A DNA stretch of 64,000 nucleotides from Sipunculus nudus (lineage: Eukaryota; Annelida; Sipuncula; Golfingiida; Sipunculidae): contig CM049308.1 in NCBI GenBank assembly GCA_026874595.1, forward strand, positions 70,156,624-70,220,623. Direction: 5' to 3'. The position numbers were made by a program, and so were the translations under genes. Shown here piece after piece: positions 12,963-24,198 of this stretch. Numbering within the stretch: the first letter of the stretch is position 1; every line of letters begins with the position of its first letter. The notes beneath the pieces are model-generated. The model was not told the origin of the DNA. It ran no database searches and saw only the letters and a program-made list of their open reading frames with translations.

Positions 12963-12993
12963 AACAAAACGTCTGTCGCCACCTGTGTTAACG
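12963..12993 (+). pseudogene. Block 1 shortened C-GE-C exon (31 bases)
   Basis: The exon is bounded by tctaatcag and gtaagt and reads NKTSVATCVN with phase 0 in and 1 out. The gene B equivalent (31091-31160) has 23 codons with the CGPGEKC core. Here 13 codons are missing, including both core cysteines, while frame and splice sites survive. Confidence 0.6.
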
Positions 12994-13726
12994 GTAAGTA
13001 ACCATAGTTACATTTTCTAGTATATTAATGCCTTTCCTATAAGGCTAACTGGATAATAGTTAACAAACGTAGGTTGCAAAACTTAATGAGATTAGAGATC
13101 CGCGAGACACGTAGAAAGCAATATTTCATTTTTGTGTTTGGCTTGAAAATTGTTGTCTAACATCTCAATATAAATTCCTGAATAAAATGTATTCCGATAG
13201 ATTCTCATATATGATTCGGAAATTGTAAAGTTGCAGAAATGTCTCTATCCGTGGATGTAAGCACATTCTAAAAATAATTACTGGGAAAGTGAAGCTATAT
13301 CAAAAAGGCCTCAACAACCTCCATAAGTAAAGTTTAACCATTTATTATTATTAAATAATTACTATTCAAATAAAGCGTTTTATTATAATTAATAAAGAAT
13401 ATGTTTATGTGCACGGTCTTTTTCATATAGGTGCATACAGTGGAAGCTGTCCAAAAGACAACTTGTAAAATAAGGCCACCTGTTTATTAAGACCTTCCCT
13501 GAGTGAACCGAAAGCATTCACATGGACTGACCTGTTTTAATAAGACCACCAGTGAATTAAGACCACATTTGGCCTTTTTTCACTGTAGTTTCTAGGAAAA
13601 CCATTTTTGTGTGCTATCTGAAACAACATATCTGCCTTGCACTTTAAATAACTGTGTGATTATATAATACGTTACAACTGATATATGCCATGGCTAAGTT
13701 AAAGCACTAACACTTTTAACTTTTAG

Positions 13727-13839
13727 TTAAAAAGCAGAAGATGTGTAACAGGATGTGCATGAGCAGCTGCAACAAACGTGCCCCAGTGCCCGCTGGCCTT
13801 CCGTGCCCTGCCTGCAAGGGCCTGACAGACGCATGTGAG
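13727..13839 (+). pseudogene. Block 1 MCNR-type antistasin-like exon (open)
   Basis: A 113-base exon between ttttag and gtaagt, phase 1 to 0. It reads KKQKMCNRMCMSSCNKRAP, then GLPCPAC, and ends DACE. It is open throughout, but the CKC of its relatives is CKG, so one disulfide partner is lost. It would be translatable if anything spliced to it. Confidence 0.65.
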
Positions 13840-15354
13840 GTAAGTGGATATCTGTGGCCCTCACGTAACAGGCATTTCGAGGTTAAAAATTTCCGCGAAC
13901 GCTGGTGAATATAACGTTCTCGGATGTGTAGTAGTAATAAAGTGGAACCTCTCAAATCCGAATAGTTTGGTAGACATACACATATGTTCGGATATAGGGG
14001 ATTACGGATATGCGAGGTTCACCATATTTTTTTCAATTAGTATACTAAGCAATTACTACAGGCCGGAAAAAAATATGCTAGCTTATCTTGACCCTGCCAG
14101 GTTTGTTATCACATCAAAACATTTTTTCTTATTCATGTTTTTTGTATGTAGCTATTATTGAAAAAAAATGTAAGAGACAATTCCTAAGAGTGTTATGGAT
14201 TACAGGTAGCTTGCAAATCAGACCGCCTATACGGCTTTGAAATTAGTCAGAATAGCAGAAGTAGTCATAATCAAAACCACCTTCCTTATTTAACTACATC
14301 GAAGCGGTGTATCAACACCTTTCACTTGGTTGTAGTAAAAAAAAAATGGTTCTTGTACAAAAGAAACAGCAGTTTGTCACAATGGTAATTACACCTTTGA
14401 ATGAAATTCTCGATGGTGACCGAAGATTACTCGAGAAGGTTAATGGATTTTAAAGGTACCTTTAAAATTCCCAATCCTCAAAAAAGATGTTTAAAAAATT
14501 TGTTCAGCACTGTTTTGGGTAAAATTTAAACACAGGCGAATCAATACACCAAGGATAAAACATACATCTCCCACCTGGTGGTGTAATAAACGTTATAAAT
14601 AGTCAGCCGCCCTATAAACCAGTAAATATTGCTTGCTGGTTAAAACTGCTGCCTCAACCAAGTAAAAAATCAAAGAATTAAGTAATGGTAAAAGTACCAC
14701 TAGTATTTTGAAAAAAAGCTAAATGGCGAAATTTCAGAGTAAAAGTGACCTATAAAGAAAGTTAGCGCATGCGCCTAGTTAAGTATGTCGCCCAAAACGC
14801 TGAACCGGCTTCATCTTCAATAGCCAATTTATCTAAAATTAATTCCAGAAAATGCTTGTTCATCAACTCAAAGGTTTTAACTTTTAAAAAATACTGGCTA
14901 TTCATAGGCCTGATTTTTTATTTGGTAGCTATGTATGGTAAAAAAAATAATTGGTTTTTAAGGCTTATTTTGTCTTTTGTTATTGTTAAATGGGTTAGAT
15001 TTGTTTATAAACAAACTTTGGTTATCATTTTAATAGTGAGAGGACGCATGATAAAAAATAAATTTAGTTTAGTAGAATCTCTCGGTTAATATTTGTGCTG
15101 TATTTATATATAGACTGGCATCATTTGGTTCACACTACGTTAATATCTACTATAACAGTAACAACATTCATAAGAAAAAACTTTAAAGTAATAGAGTGGT
15201 GAGAGCAACAGAACGATATTGTGATATTTATACTACTCTGTAAAATTGTTTTGTCTCATGTAACATGAATTAAATATATAACACTGACAAATGGGTGATA
15301 TTTAGTTTATACTTCCTTGACTGTACTGTATGTAAAGCATCTGTTTTTCTACAG

Positions 15355-15448
15355 ACAATGTAATGTGCATCAGGAAAAACGTGCAAATCCAGAGTGGTCT
15401 GTTTTGAGAAGAAAACCAAGTGCGTCAGCAAAGGACGTTGCGTTAAGA
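15355..15448 (+). pseudogene. Block 1 C-GE-C exon with in-frame stop
   Basis: A 94-base exon between ctacag and gtgagt, aligning with gene B 34785-34878. The third codon is TAA (15361-15363) where gene B has TTA (Leu). The rest remains open and similar: SGKTCKSRVVC, then TKCVSKGRCVK. Confidence 0.7.
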
Positions 15449-15579
15449 GTGAGTTAACCTCACAATCATATTAGCATGTTACGGAACCCTTGATGGGACG
15501 TCTGTATTTCATAATCTCCCGTTCCCTCGCGATCTTTCGCCTTACCTCGCTATCCAATCGCTGTCCCTCGCCATCTTTC

Positions 15580-15584
<5 letters not shown>

Positions 15585-15654
<70 letters not shown>
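15585..15654. repeat. (AT)n microsatellite
   Basis: An uninterrupted TA run of about 70 bases. A similar run follows the equivalent exon of block 2 (22559-22619), so it predates the block duplication. Confidence 0.95.
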
Positions 15655-15658
<4 letters not shown>

Positions 15659-18600
15659 AGGGAACAGGAACAAATCGAGTTGGAACGCGATATCAACCCA
15701 AAATAAATGCAGCATTATGTCACCTTAGGGGGTCCGTGGCATAGTTCCGTACATAAATACAATGAAATTTATAATTTACACGAACTTGTCTTAGTTGGTG
15801 TACTGGATGTGTGTTGTGTGTATATGTGTGCTATAACAGCTTTTTAAACGTTACTTCTTAAGTGTAACACTAATTTTCCTCATGAGGTGTATTGTATGTC
15901 CATTCTATTACCGTTCATATTCTGCTGACGTATCATTCCTGAATGACAAACACAAACGCACACGACATGAACTCCCTTAGCATTCCGTACACCATACTTT
16001 CACCGCATGTACAAATGATGCTTAGTTTATACTCCACAGCAAATATAGGTGATAGTGAGTAACATGAGTAGGCCTGATGAGGACTCACCTGTCTGAGTTG
16101 GTGTGTGCGTGTGTGATTTCGATTAAATCGTTAATTTTTTATCTGGAAAAATTAAAACAAGATAAGATTGGTGGACAGGTTACAAGGAATGTTATAAAGC
16201 ACTTTATTAATATGTATGTGTGTAATATACCCATCCTAGTAAATATTAAATCTTCCTTTGAAATTTTACATCTTATATAGGCTTGATATTGTGGAAAGTT
16301 TCGATTTGTTTTCAAATTTTATATACCTAATATGACAATTTCTCAACAGATTTTTTTTTTTCATCTTTTTCGGTATCATTTTATCTTTAATATTTAAAAT
16401 TAATATCTCTAAGTTTTATTGAACAAAGATTTTTAATTTGAACTTACAGCTTCTTTTGTTTTGTAAAACATGTCTTCATTTAGTGTGTACAATCATTTGT
16501 ACTTGATTTTTTTAAAAGTATTACATTTTAAACTGAGTCGTCACTTATTAAGACACAGAATTCCGTTGGGACCTTTCAATGATGTGTTTATCCTTAATGA
16601 CAAGGATATACATGAGTTCTGTCATAAAATATAAATCTTGAAAAATCATTATCGCGAGGGAACTTTTTTGTGTGAAGAATAAGCTAAATTGCCAGCTTTA
16701 CTGTAGAAACCCCGGCTCTACATTAGGGGGGCCAGTCTAAAACTGCACATGTTTATATAAATCAACCTTGCCGAGAATTTCAGTATCCTTGCAACATGTT
16801 TTAGACTCGACCCATGAGATGCATGATTCATAATCTTTTTTTAGTTATCCTATGACATTTTGAGATAAAACTTTAAAAAATGAGATTCAATTTTTACGCA
16901 CTTTCTTACTATAAATTTTCTTAGTAGATATTTAAAGAGGATGGAAAGTTTTTCCTCAAGTTCACATGCAAAGTCGGATGGGGAGGGGACACACCACTTG
17001 CTATTAACCAGCCCCACAGGGTGACTGGTTGTCCTTTTTTTTCAGATTTCCCGAAATAAACACAATCCTAATGAAACGCGATACACTAATCTTCTGTGAA
17101 ATTCAGCGCACTTCAAGGTGTCTCCTTATTCAATTGTGCTTGGCCTTACTTGTCATTATACAAGATTTTGTTTTTTAATGTTGTAAAGTTATCCATATTC
17201 AATTTAATTAACTAAGCTTATGATATTTGATTTGAAAATACATTAAAAACAAAATGTGTGAGAGTAAAATGTTCATTTATTGGCAAAAACCGAATTTCAA
17301 ACATAACCCAATAGTGCAAGAGAATCAGGGACGGACCGGCGATTAGAAACTGGCTCTGGAGTGAAACCAAAACAAATTAAATACCATCAGTCCTCTGATA
17401 TCAATATTTGCTTAGTTTGTGTCATCGGCCCACGGACATCACGATATTGTTTATACACCACCGGTCCACTGGGAAACTTTCGGTGTCAGGTTTGGCCGGC
17501 CAACAATTTATTAAAAGATAATTAACTTCACAACAATAACCAGCCAAATAGGTCGACTAGAATAAATGCCACGTGAAACTCCTTGGCATGAAAAAAAATG
17601 AAAAGGATTAAAAATAAAATTTTTAATTTATAAAGAGTTATTGTTTTATATAGAAAATAGCTTCAAAACGAGAAACACATGTGTAAATAATAATTGAGAA
17701 ATTAAAAATTGAACTGCCATTGAAGCATTTTCTGATCATCTGGTTTGCGTCAGTGATCTAATAATTTTATGGTAAAACTCCGTGGTGCGGTCGAGATAAG
17801 GAAATGTAAGCGTCCCCTTCAGCATCATGGCCACGAGTTTCCCCCAATAGGTTTTTCTACAATAACAATAACAGATGTCGTCCCCGGTGTCTTCTTGATA
17901 TTCTGAAACGAAAAGTTAATTTATAACATTTGCTTCACCTGCATTATCAATTTAACAATTTGTCCTAAGTGGCCTAGAAACACTAGCCTCCCGGCGCTGG
18001 CGTTTTAATGAGAAAGACCGTTTATTTGAATTTAATTTTCCTTCAGTAGGATAAGGGTCTTTGTCAGGAAGGCCGATAATAACGTCATTGATTTATAAGC
18101 CCAGTATTAACGTTGTTCGATTCACATTGAAGATACACAGTAATTTGCAATAATATGTGTACTATATCAAGTGATAAGCTCTATACGTGCGTATGGTTCT
18201 CGGTGTGAGGAAACACAGTCCAAAAGTCTGTTAACAATAACAAACTGTATGGGGTGATGTCCATTCCTGCGCATGCGCTCCCAAGCAAAGGGCAGAAACA
18301 TGGAAGTAGGACACAGAAGCTTGATCTGTGAATTTGCGCGGAACCGTCCCCAAGTGACGTGCACAATATGCTTATGTTTGGCACTAATGAACGCACCCGA
18401 TGCAAGCTTATTGCCATTCGTATAGAAAAGTAAGCAAAGAGGTTAGAACGGAAAATTAGCAAATGCAAAATATTTTTAGGGCTGGATGTAAATATAACGT
18501 CAGAGTTGAAATTGGAAAAGGCTTCAAATTTGTTTCAAGAACTGATATTATATATTAGTATAGGTTGTTTGGAGTCCTACATTATTAAATGCACGGCCAC

Positions 18601-19262
18601 AGTAAAAAATATTCGAGAACCGAAGCTGATCTTGTGAACGTCAGTGTTTCGAGGCGCAATGCCTTTATACTTGCGGTTTCGGCCATTAGACCGTATAACC
18701 AGTTTCCCAGTTATGCAAGCAAGTTTTTTCGTCATAGGCCATGATCCTTCCGATACCACACATTTCACATTTCATTTTTATTTCGCTTATAGGACTTTCA
18801 GAAAAGCGGGGTTAAGTGTGAGTGACGCTCGAAACCTCTTCAGACTCTCAAATCTGGATTTCCGAGCATCCCACAGGACGCGGCTCTTTATAACAGTCAC
18901 TGGCCATTAGTGGTTACCCAGTCGAAAACTGCATTGACAACTGACCCCTACATTTTGCTATAATAATTAAGATAATCACATGCTGACTCGATATATAACC
19001 ACAAATCATACGGTAATTACGTGAAATACTTAAACGAAACAATTGATTAAATTTTACAGAACACCATAATGTATTTGAGAAAGATTCCCTCCCTTGAGGA
19101 GACTCCAAAATTCCATTTGACTCAAAACTTTGGCTAGAACGTCCACGACTCTCCTCCTTTCTTCCTATTAAATGCCCGGTTTACCGGAAAATCAAAATTT
19201 TTACGATATTTATAAAATATCATCATTTTTAAAGGCTTCTTAACCTGTATCTTTCAAATAAG
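15655..19262. other. Intergenic stretch between decayed blocks 1 and 2
   Basis: No exon is seen. At about 16440 the sequence corresponding to the terminal exon and poly(A) signal of block 3 (53375-53541) is absent, although both flanks align. The 16600-18480 stretch is well matched by 53640-55930 but shows no protein similarity. At 18837-18910 there is a short piece, ggctctttataacagtcactggcc, that recurs at the head of all three decayed blocks (12560, 51250) and resembles the gene B core promoter. Confidence 0.55.
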
Positions 19263-19876
19263 AACAAGAATAGAGAGAAATCTGCGGTAAGCCGAGTTAT
19301 GCCTGTTGAAAAATGTTGTTTGTCATATCATTACAAATTCCTGAATAAAATTTCCTATGATTTCTCATAGCTGATACAGAAATTGTGAAGTTGCAGAATT
19401 CTCTCTTTTTCAGTAGATGTAAGTACAATCTTAAAATAATCATTGTGAAAGTGAAGCTTCATCAAAGAAGCCTCAGCAACTCCATTAAAAATATAACCAT
19501 GTATGTTTATTAAATAATAATTATCAAAATAAAGCTTATTATTATAATTGATGAGAAGTATGTTCATGAGCACGGTCTTTTTCAACTATGTGCATACTGT
19601 GGAATCTGTCAAAAAGACAACTTGTTACATAAAACCACCTGCCCTTTAAGACCAACCTTGACTGAACCGACAGGATTCACATCGAATGATCTTCCTTATA
19701 AGACTACTAGTGAATTAAGACCACTTTTAGTCGCTTTTCACTGGAGTTTCTAGGAAATTCATTTCCCTGTGCCGAAACATCTCTGACTTGCACTTTAAAT
19801 ACGTGCATGATCACATTACACGTTACAATTGATATATGCCTTTGTTTAGTAAAAGCACTAACACTTTAACTTGTAT

Positions 19877-19992
19877 TTAAAAAGCAGATGAAGATATGTA
19901 ACAGGATGGGCATGAGCAGCTGCTACAAACGTGCCCCAGTGCCCGCTGACCTTCCGTGCCCTGTCTGCAAGTGCCCGACAGACGCATGTGAG
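19877..19992 (+). pseudogene. Block 2 MCNR-type exon without its splice acceptor
   Basis: The frame KKQMKICNRMGMSSCYKRAP is open and continues to PVCKC and DACE, with donor gtgagt. The acceptor of the relatives (ttttag or ttgtag) is ttgtat. The next AG (gcag, 19887) would give the wrong phase. Confidence 0.7.
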
Positions 19993-20097
19993 GTGAGTGG
20001 ATATCTGTGGCATTCACATAACAACTATTTTGAGGAGAAGAATTTCCGCAAATGTGAATATAACGTTATGGGATTTGAAGTAGTAGTAATAAAGTAG

Positions 20098-20138
20098 AAC
20101 CTCTAATATCCGAAAAGTTTGTTCGGATATTAGAGGTT
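20098..20138. repeat. Perfect 17-base inverted repeat (MITE-like)
   Basis: AACCTCTAATATCCGAA (20098-20114) is followed after 7 bases by its exact reverse complement (20122-20138). The related sequence at 13950-14025 has the same ends with a longer, diverged middle, and a truncated version is at 52490-52560. This looks like a short non-autonomous foldback element carried in the intron of each decayed block. Confidence 0.7.
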
Positions 20139-22347
20139 ACGGATATGCGAGGTTCACCATATTTTTCAATTAGTATACTAAGCTATTACTTCAGGCTGGT
20201 ACCAAATATGCCAGTTATTATAATTATTATTATCATTTTATTAATATATCTTTATTCAGGGTGGCTTGTTCAGAATATACTGATCTTCCACAAGGCCCTG
20301 AAATAAACTGATATTTTAAACATTATCCAATAGCATGACAGTACTATACAAGCAAACATATATGTGCAGAATATTTTAACTGAATTTTACATATATTGTT
20401 AGTTTTCTGTACTATTATAACTATTATTAGGAGTTTATTAAAGAATATTATTCAGATAATCATAGGCCATTCAGGTTATTAACAATACTAATAACATTGT
20501 ATGAAATAAGTGTTGAGAATAATACAAACCACAAGCAAAGTGTGCATAGTTATGTTAGTGTGTTTTCACTTACTTGTATTCGTAAAGCATAAAATGTCAT
20601 GCATGAATACCATGTAAAAAAAAGTAAAAATATATTTATTGATATTATATCAACGGCATAGAGAATATTGCATAAAATCTTTTATTGAACTTATCTAAAT
20701 TATCTATCTTACGTGAAGCTTCCGTAACAAAATCCATTATGTCGGTCCCTGATAAATAAATGTTTATCGCAGCAATTCAGTTCTAAATGTAGGTACTTTG
20801 AGTTGACAAGAATGTATCGTGTTATAAGAGTGTTTTTCATAACGGGTTTCTGATAGGTTTCTGATAGATTATAAAGATAACCAGTGCTAGACCATTCAGA
20901 CATTTAAACATGAATATATAAGAGAGGTACAATAATCGTTGATTTATGTTTTGCCATATTAAGGCTGATATCAATGTTGAACAAGGTGTATTCATATTTT
21001 AATTCCCAGAAATTATATGGGCAGCCCTATTCTGGAATTTCTAGACAACGTTCTTGTTAGTTGGACTTTGATGGCCCCAAATGATTAAACGTGATCAATA
21101 TAGGGTTGTATAGTGGTCATATAAATATGGACTAGTTAATCTCATCTTTGTTATCTCATCGTTATCTCATCTTTTTTCTAAATCGTTTTCTTGTATGTAG
21201 CTATTATTGTAAAAGTAGTGTGAGAACTGCATGCAAGAGAAAATTCCTTAGAGTGTTTCGGATTACAGGTGCTGGCTCGCAAATCTGTATGCGTATACGG
21301 TTTTAAATTTAGTCAGAATAGTCAGAAGAAATGGGAATCAAAACCACTTTCCTTATTTAACTACATCGCAATGCAGGAAATGTTTGTCACAGTTCCTCAT
21401 AATCATTCAATGGATCGCTGTATAAGAAAAATGGCTCTGGTACACAAGAAATAGCAGTTTGCCATGATGATAAATATACCTTTGAATGGAAAACATGATG
21501 GTGATCAAGATTACTCCAAAGAGTTAATGGATTATATCATAAAAGTTCCTAAACTTCCTAATCCTCAACAAAATCTGTATATCATTGTTTTGCGTCAAAA
21601 TTTTACACTGACGAATCAATTAACCAAGGATAAAACATATTACACCTTGTCATTTGGAGGTGTTATAAACGTTATATACATTCCGCCGCCCTATAAACCA
21701 GTAAATATTGCTTGCTGGTAAAACTGCTACCTAACTAAGTAAAATCAAAGATTTATTGTATTGGTAAAAGTACCAGTAGTACTTTGAAAAGACTAAATGG
21801 AGGAAAATCCGGAGTAAAAAGTGACCTATAAAGAAAGTTTGCGCATGCGCCCAATTAAGTATGTTACCGAAAACAGTGGCCTGGCTTTATCTTCGAAAGC
21901 AAATTAATCTAAAAGTTAGTTCCAAAAAAATTCTTGTCCATAAACTCAAAGTTTTGAGCTTTGTCTTTTGTTATTGTTTAATGGTTCAGATTTGTTTATA
22001 AACTAACTTTGGTTATCATTTTAATTGTTAGAGGAGGAATGATAAAAAATAAATTAGTTTAATAGAATCTCTCGGTGGATATTTGTGTCGTGTTTATATA
22101 TAGACTGGCATCATTTTGGTTACAATACGTTAATATCTACTAAAACAGTAACAATCTTCAAAAGCAAAAAAAAAAACAGTGGTAATAGTATGGTGAGCGA
22201 AAGAACGATAAAGTGATATTTATACTATTAAAATTGTTTTGTCTCATGTTATAAGAATCTAATATATGGCACTGATAAATAGATGGACATTAGTTTATAC
22301 TTCCTTGACTGTACTGTAAAGCATATTTTTTCTACAAACAGGGAAAT

Positions 22348-22416
22348 GTGCATCGGTAAAAATATGCAGTTTTTGGAGGAAAACCAAGTGTGTCAGCAAA
22401 GAACGTTCCGTTAAGA
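22348..22416 (+). pseudogene. Block 2 remnant of C-GE-C exon
   Basis: It aligns with block 1 15370-15448 (shared aatgtgcatc, aaaaccaagtg and gtcagcaaag). The acceptor is altered, about 15 bases are missing around the middle cysteines, and the last cysteine codon is TCC. Confidence 0.6.
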
Positions 22417-22556
22417 GTAGGTTTAATTACTTGACATTCATAAGCATTTTACGGAACTCCTGAAGGGACATGTGTGTTTTTTTTTCGCGGTTCCACGCGA
22501 TAATTTTTCGTTCCCTTGCGTTCGTTTCGCTTTCCCTCGAAAACCGCGTTCTTTTC

Positions 22557-22558
<2 letters not shown>

Positions 22559-22624
<66 letters not shown>

Positions 22625-22770
22625 ATATTAACACTTTATTATTCAATGTGGTCGCCGGTGTCTTCTAGAAATTCCAAAACGAATTGTTAATTTGTAACAA
22701 TCGCTATATATCAGCTGTTCTCACGAAACATTTCTGTAGTACATGAAGTAAAACTCACTGTTTATGATAC

Positions 22771-22802
<32 letters not shown>
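22559..22802. repeat. Two (AT)n microsatellites
   Basis: Runs at 22559-22619 and 22773-22802. Reading frames through them encode only Ile-Tyr repeats and are not genes. Confidence 0.95.
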
Positions 22803-22805
<3 letters not shown>

Positions 22806-23130
22806 AACATGTTTTCCAGTAGTTTATTATCTCGACCAGACTCAAATGTATATAATTTTTATCTAATTTTATATTTAACTCAGAAATGCAGAAATGAAAG
22901 TCTATCATTATAATTATTAATATATTCTATATATATTAATATATAACTACTAATTGAATGGTAGGGTGATATTCCCTCCTTGCTTAAATGTTTATCGATA
23001 TATACCCAATCCTGCTCTGTATCGACGCCCTGTTTAGCCATCCTGTTGTTATTAATACATAGCGAGTCCAGTATGATTGATCCTGTGTCCATTTTTATCT
23101 TCAAGCAAAAGAGATCCGGCTTGGTACTGC

Positions 23131-23159
23131 GGGGGTGGGGGGGGGGGGGGGGGGGGGGG
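23131..23159. repeat. Poly-G tract
   Basis: A 29-base G run with a single T, upstream of gene B. The corresponding site in the gene C flank (about 56398) has only a short G run. Confidence 0.9.
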
Positions 23160-23166
23160 CGGCGGC

Positions 23167-23174
23167 TATAAATA
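23167..23174 (+). promoter_or_regulatory. Second TATA-like site upstream of gene B
   Basis: TATAAATA lies within the phrase ctataaatacaccgtcagtg. That phrase is kept at the same place upstream of gene C (56413-56420), while a weaker version at about 18487 has lost the box. It is about 0.9 kb upstream of the main promoter. It may be a repeat or an alternative promoter. Confidence 0.3.
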
Positions 23175-24092
23175 CACCGTCAGTGTTTAAATTTGGAAGG
23201 ACTTCATATTTGTTTGAAGTAGTGGACTATATCTTGTGTATGAGTTGTTTGGAGTCCTACAACAAATGACGTCATTGCCATAGATAATTATCCGCAGTAA
23301 ACAACATGTTTTCTATTTTAGGTGCACTTTTGAGCGTCATCGGATGCCGGAACTACTGACAATTATATCCTGTTAAATTGATTTATGACCACGTTTGATA
23401 CCAGCGTGTAACAAGTACAGCGTGTACCAGATACGTGCGTGTCCTGATATCGTAACGCTACTGAATCGTGACGGCGATATAGTTTATCATGAAACTGTCA
23501 TGAGCTTTGTGCGTTTGTTTGTTTCTCAAACTTATATTCTTGGTTTAAACAAACTACAATATTCTTATAATTGGTGCATAAAATAAAACAATTTAATATA
23601 CCACGAACTGATTGTAGGTTACATACATACATGAACACATTTAATATGTACATACTTTTATACATGCAAGTTCTATATCTCAAAGCCTTTATTCCCGACA
23701 TAGATATCAGTGTGATAAAGTTTCAGCACCGTATACGAAAATATAAACTACACTTCACGGTGGCGGATCCACTCCCCACAGTTTTTGCGGATTGGATCCC
23801 CGCCTTTTCGAACAGAGGATCTTTTTTTCTAGATTTTCTGTATAGTTATCCCCTCAAATCACCCTCTACTTTTAAAATCCTGGATTCGCCCCAATTTAAC
23901 TTACAACAATAAAGACAGAATAGAAAGTAATTGTTAAACAGTATAACAGTATACAATATATAAATCATCGTGGCAATTTGCCAAGTACATAGTTAATAAG
24001 GTAACAAATCCCATCTATATTTTCTGCATCGTTAAATATCAGGTCATTTAGCTTCTTTTCATGACTCACTGCACCGAACCGTGACTGGCTTC

Positions 24093-24100
24093 TATATAAA
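24093..24100 (+). promoter_or_regulatory. TATA box of gene B
   Basis: TATATAAA lies 48 bases before the ATG. The stretch from tgactggctt to agtcatttcactcgagcaa is nearly identical upstream of gene C. The initiator is probably in acagtcattt around 24120-24125, which would leave a 5' UTR of only about 20 bases. Confidence 0.75.
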
Positions 24101-24140
24101 CTGGCTCTCCTTGGACAAACAGTCATTTCACTCGAGCAAA

Positions 24141-24198
24141 ATGACGTGTCGTGTTGTGTGTAGCCTTCTACTCGCTATCGTAGCGGGGCTTATTCAAG
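24141..24198 (+). CDS. Gene B exon 1: signal peptide
   Basis: Reads MTCRVVCSLLLAIVAGLIQ and ends in phase 1 before gtaggt. There is a short basic start, then a hydrophobic core, as in a secretory signal. The ATG is the first after the TATA box and is conserved in gene C. Confidence 0.88.

Larger units (their letters stand above)
12963..15448 (+). pseudogene. Decayed block 1: middle exons of an inhibitor gene
   Basis: Three exons homologous to consecutive gene B exons lie in the same order and orientation. They are a shortened C-GE-C exon (12963-12993), an antistasin-like MCNR exon (13727-13839) and a C-GE-C exon (15355-15448). Splice sites and phases are preserved. The third exon has an in-frame TAA at its third codon, and the second has lost a cysteine (CKG for CKC). 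No signal-peptide, Kunitz or first antistasin exon precedes it. The terminal exon that follows in block 3 is missing here because about 170 bases are absent near 16450. Most likely this is a dead partial copy. Alternative exon use by a neighbouring gene is less likely. Confidence 0.75.
19263..22416 (+). pseudogene. Decayed block 2: middle exons of an inhibitor gene
   Basis: This is a second copy of block 1 lying about 6.3 kb further on, and it is more decayed. A 24-base vestige (19263-19286) stands where the shortened C-GE-C exon would be. The MCNR exon (19877-19992) has lost its acceptor AG (at instead of ag at 19875-19876) and has Gly for its second cysteine. The last exon (about 22348-22416) has lost the original acceptor (acaa for acag), has an internal deletion and has Ser for a late cysteine. 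The right-hand tandem unit has only one such block, so block 2 is an extra duplication on the left side. Confidence 0.75.

Noticed and set aside
14769-15089. 106-codon frame with hydrophobic stretches
   Set aside because: Intronic in decayed block 1. The copy at 21844-22070 is broken by indels, so it is not conserved.
22449-22690. Frames rich in Ile-Tyr repeats (also at 15490, 47605 and 63278)
   Set aside because: They are translations of (AT)n microsatellites.
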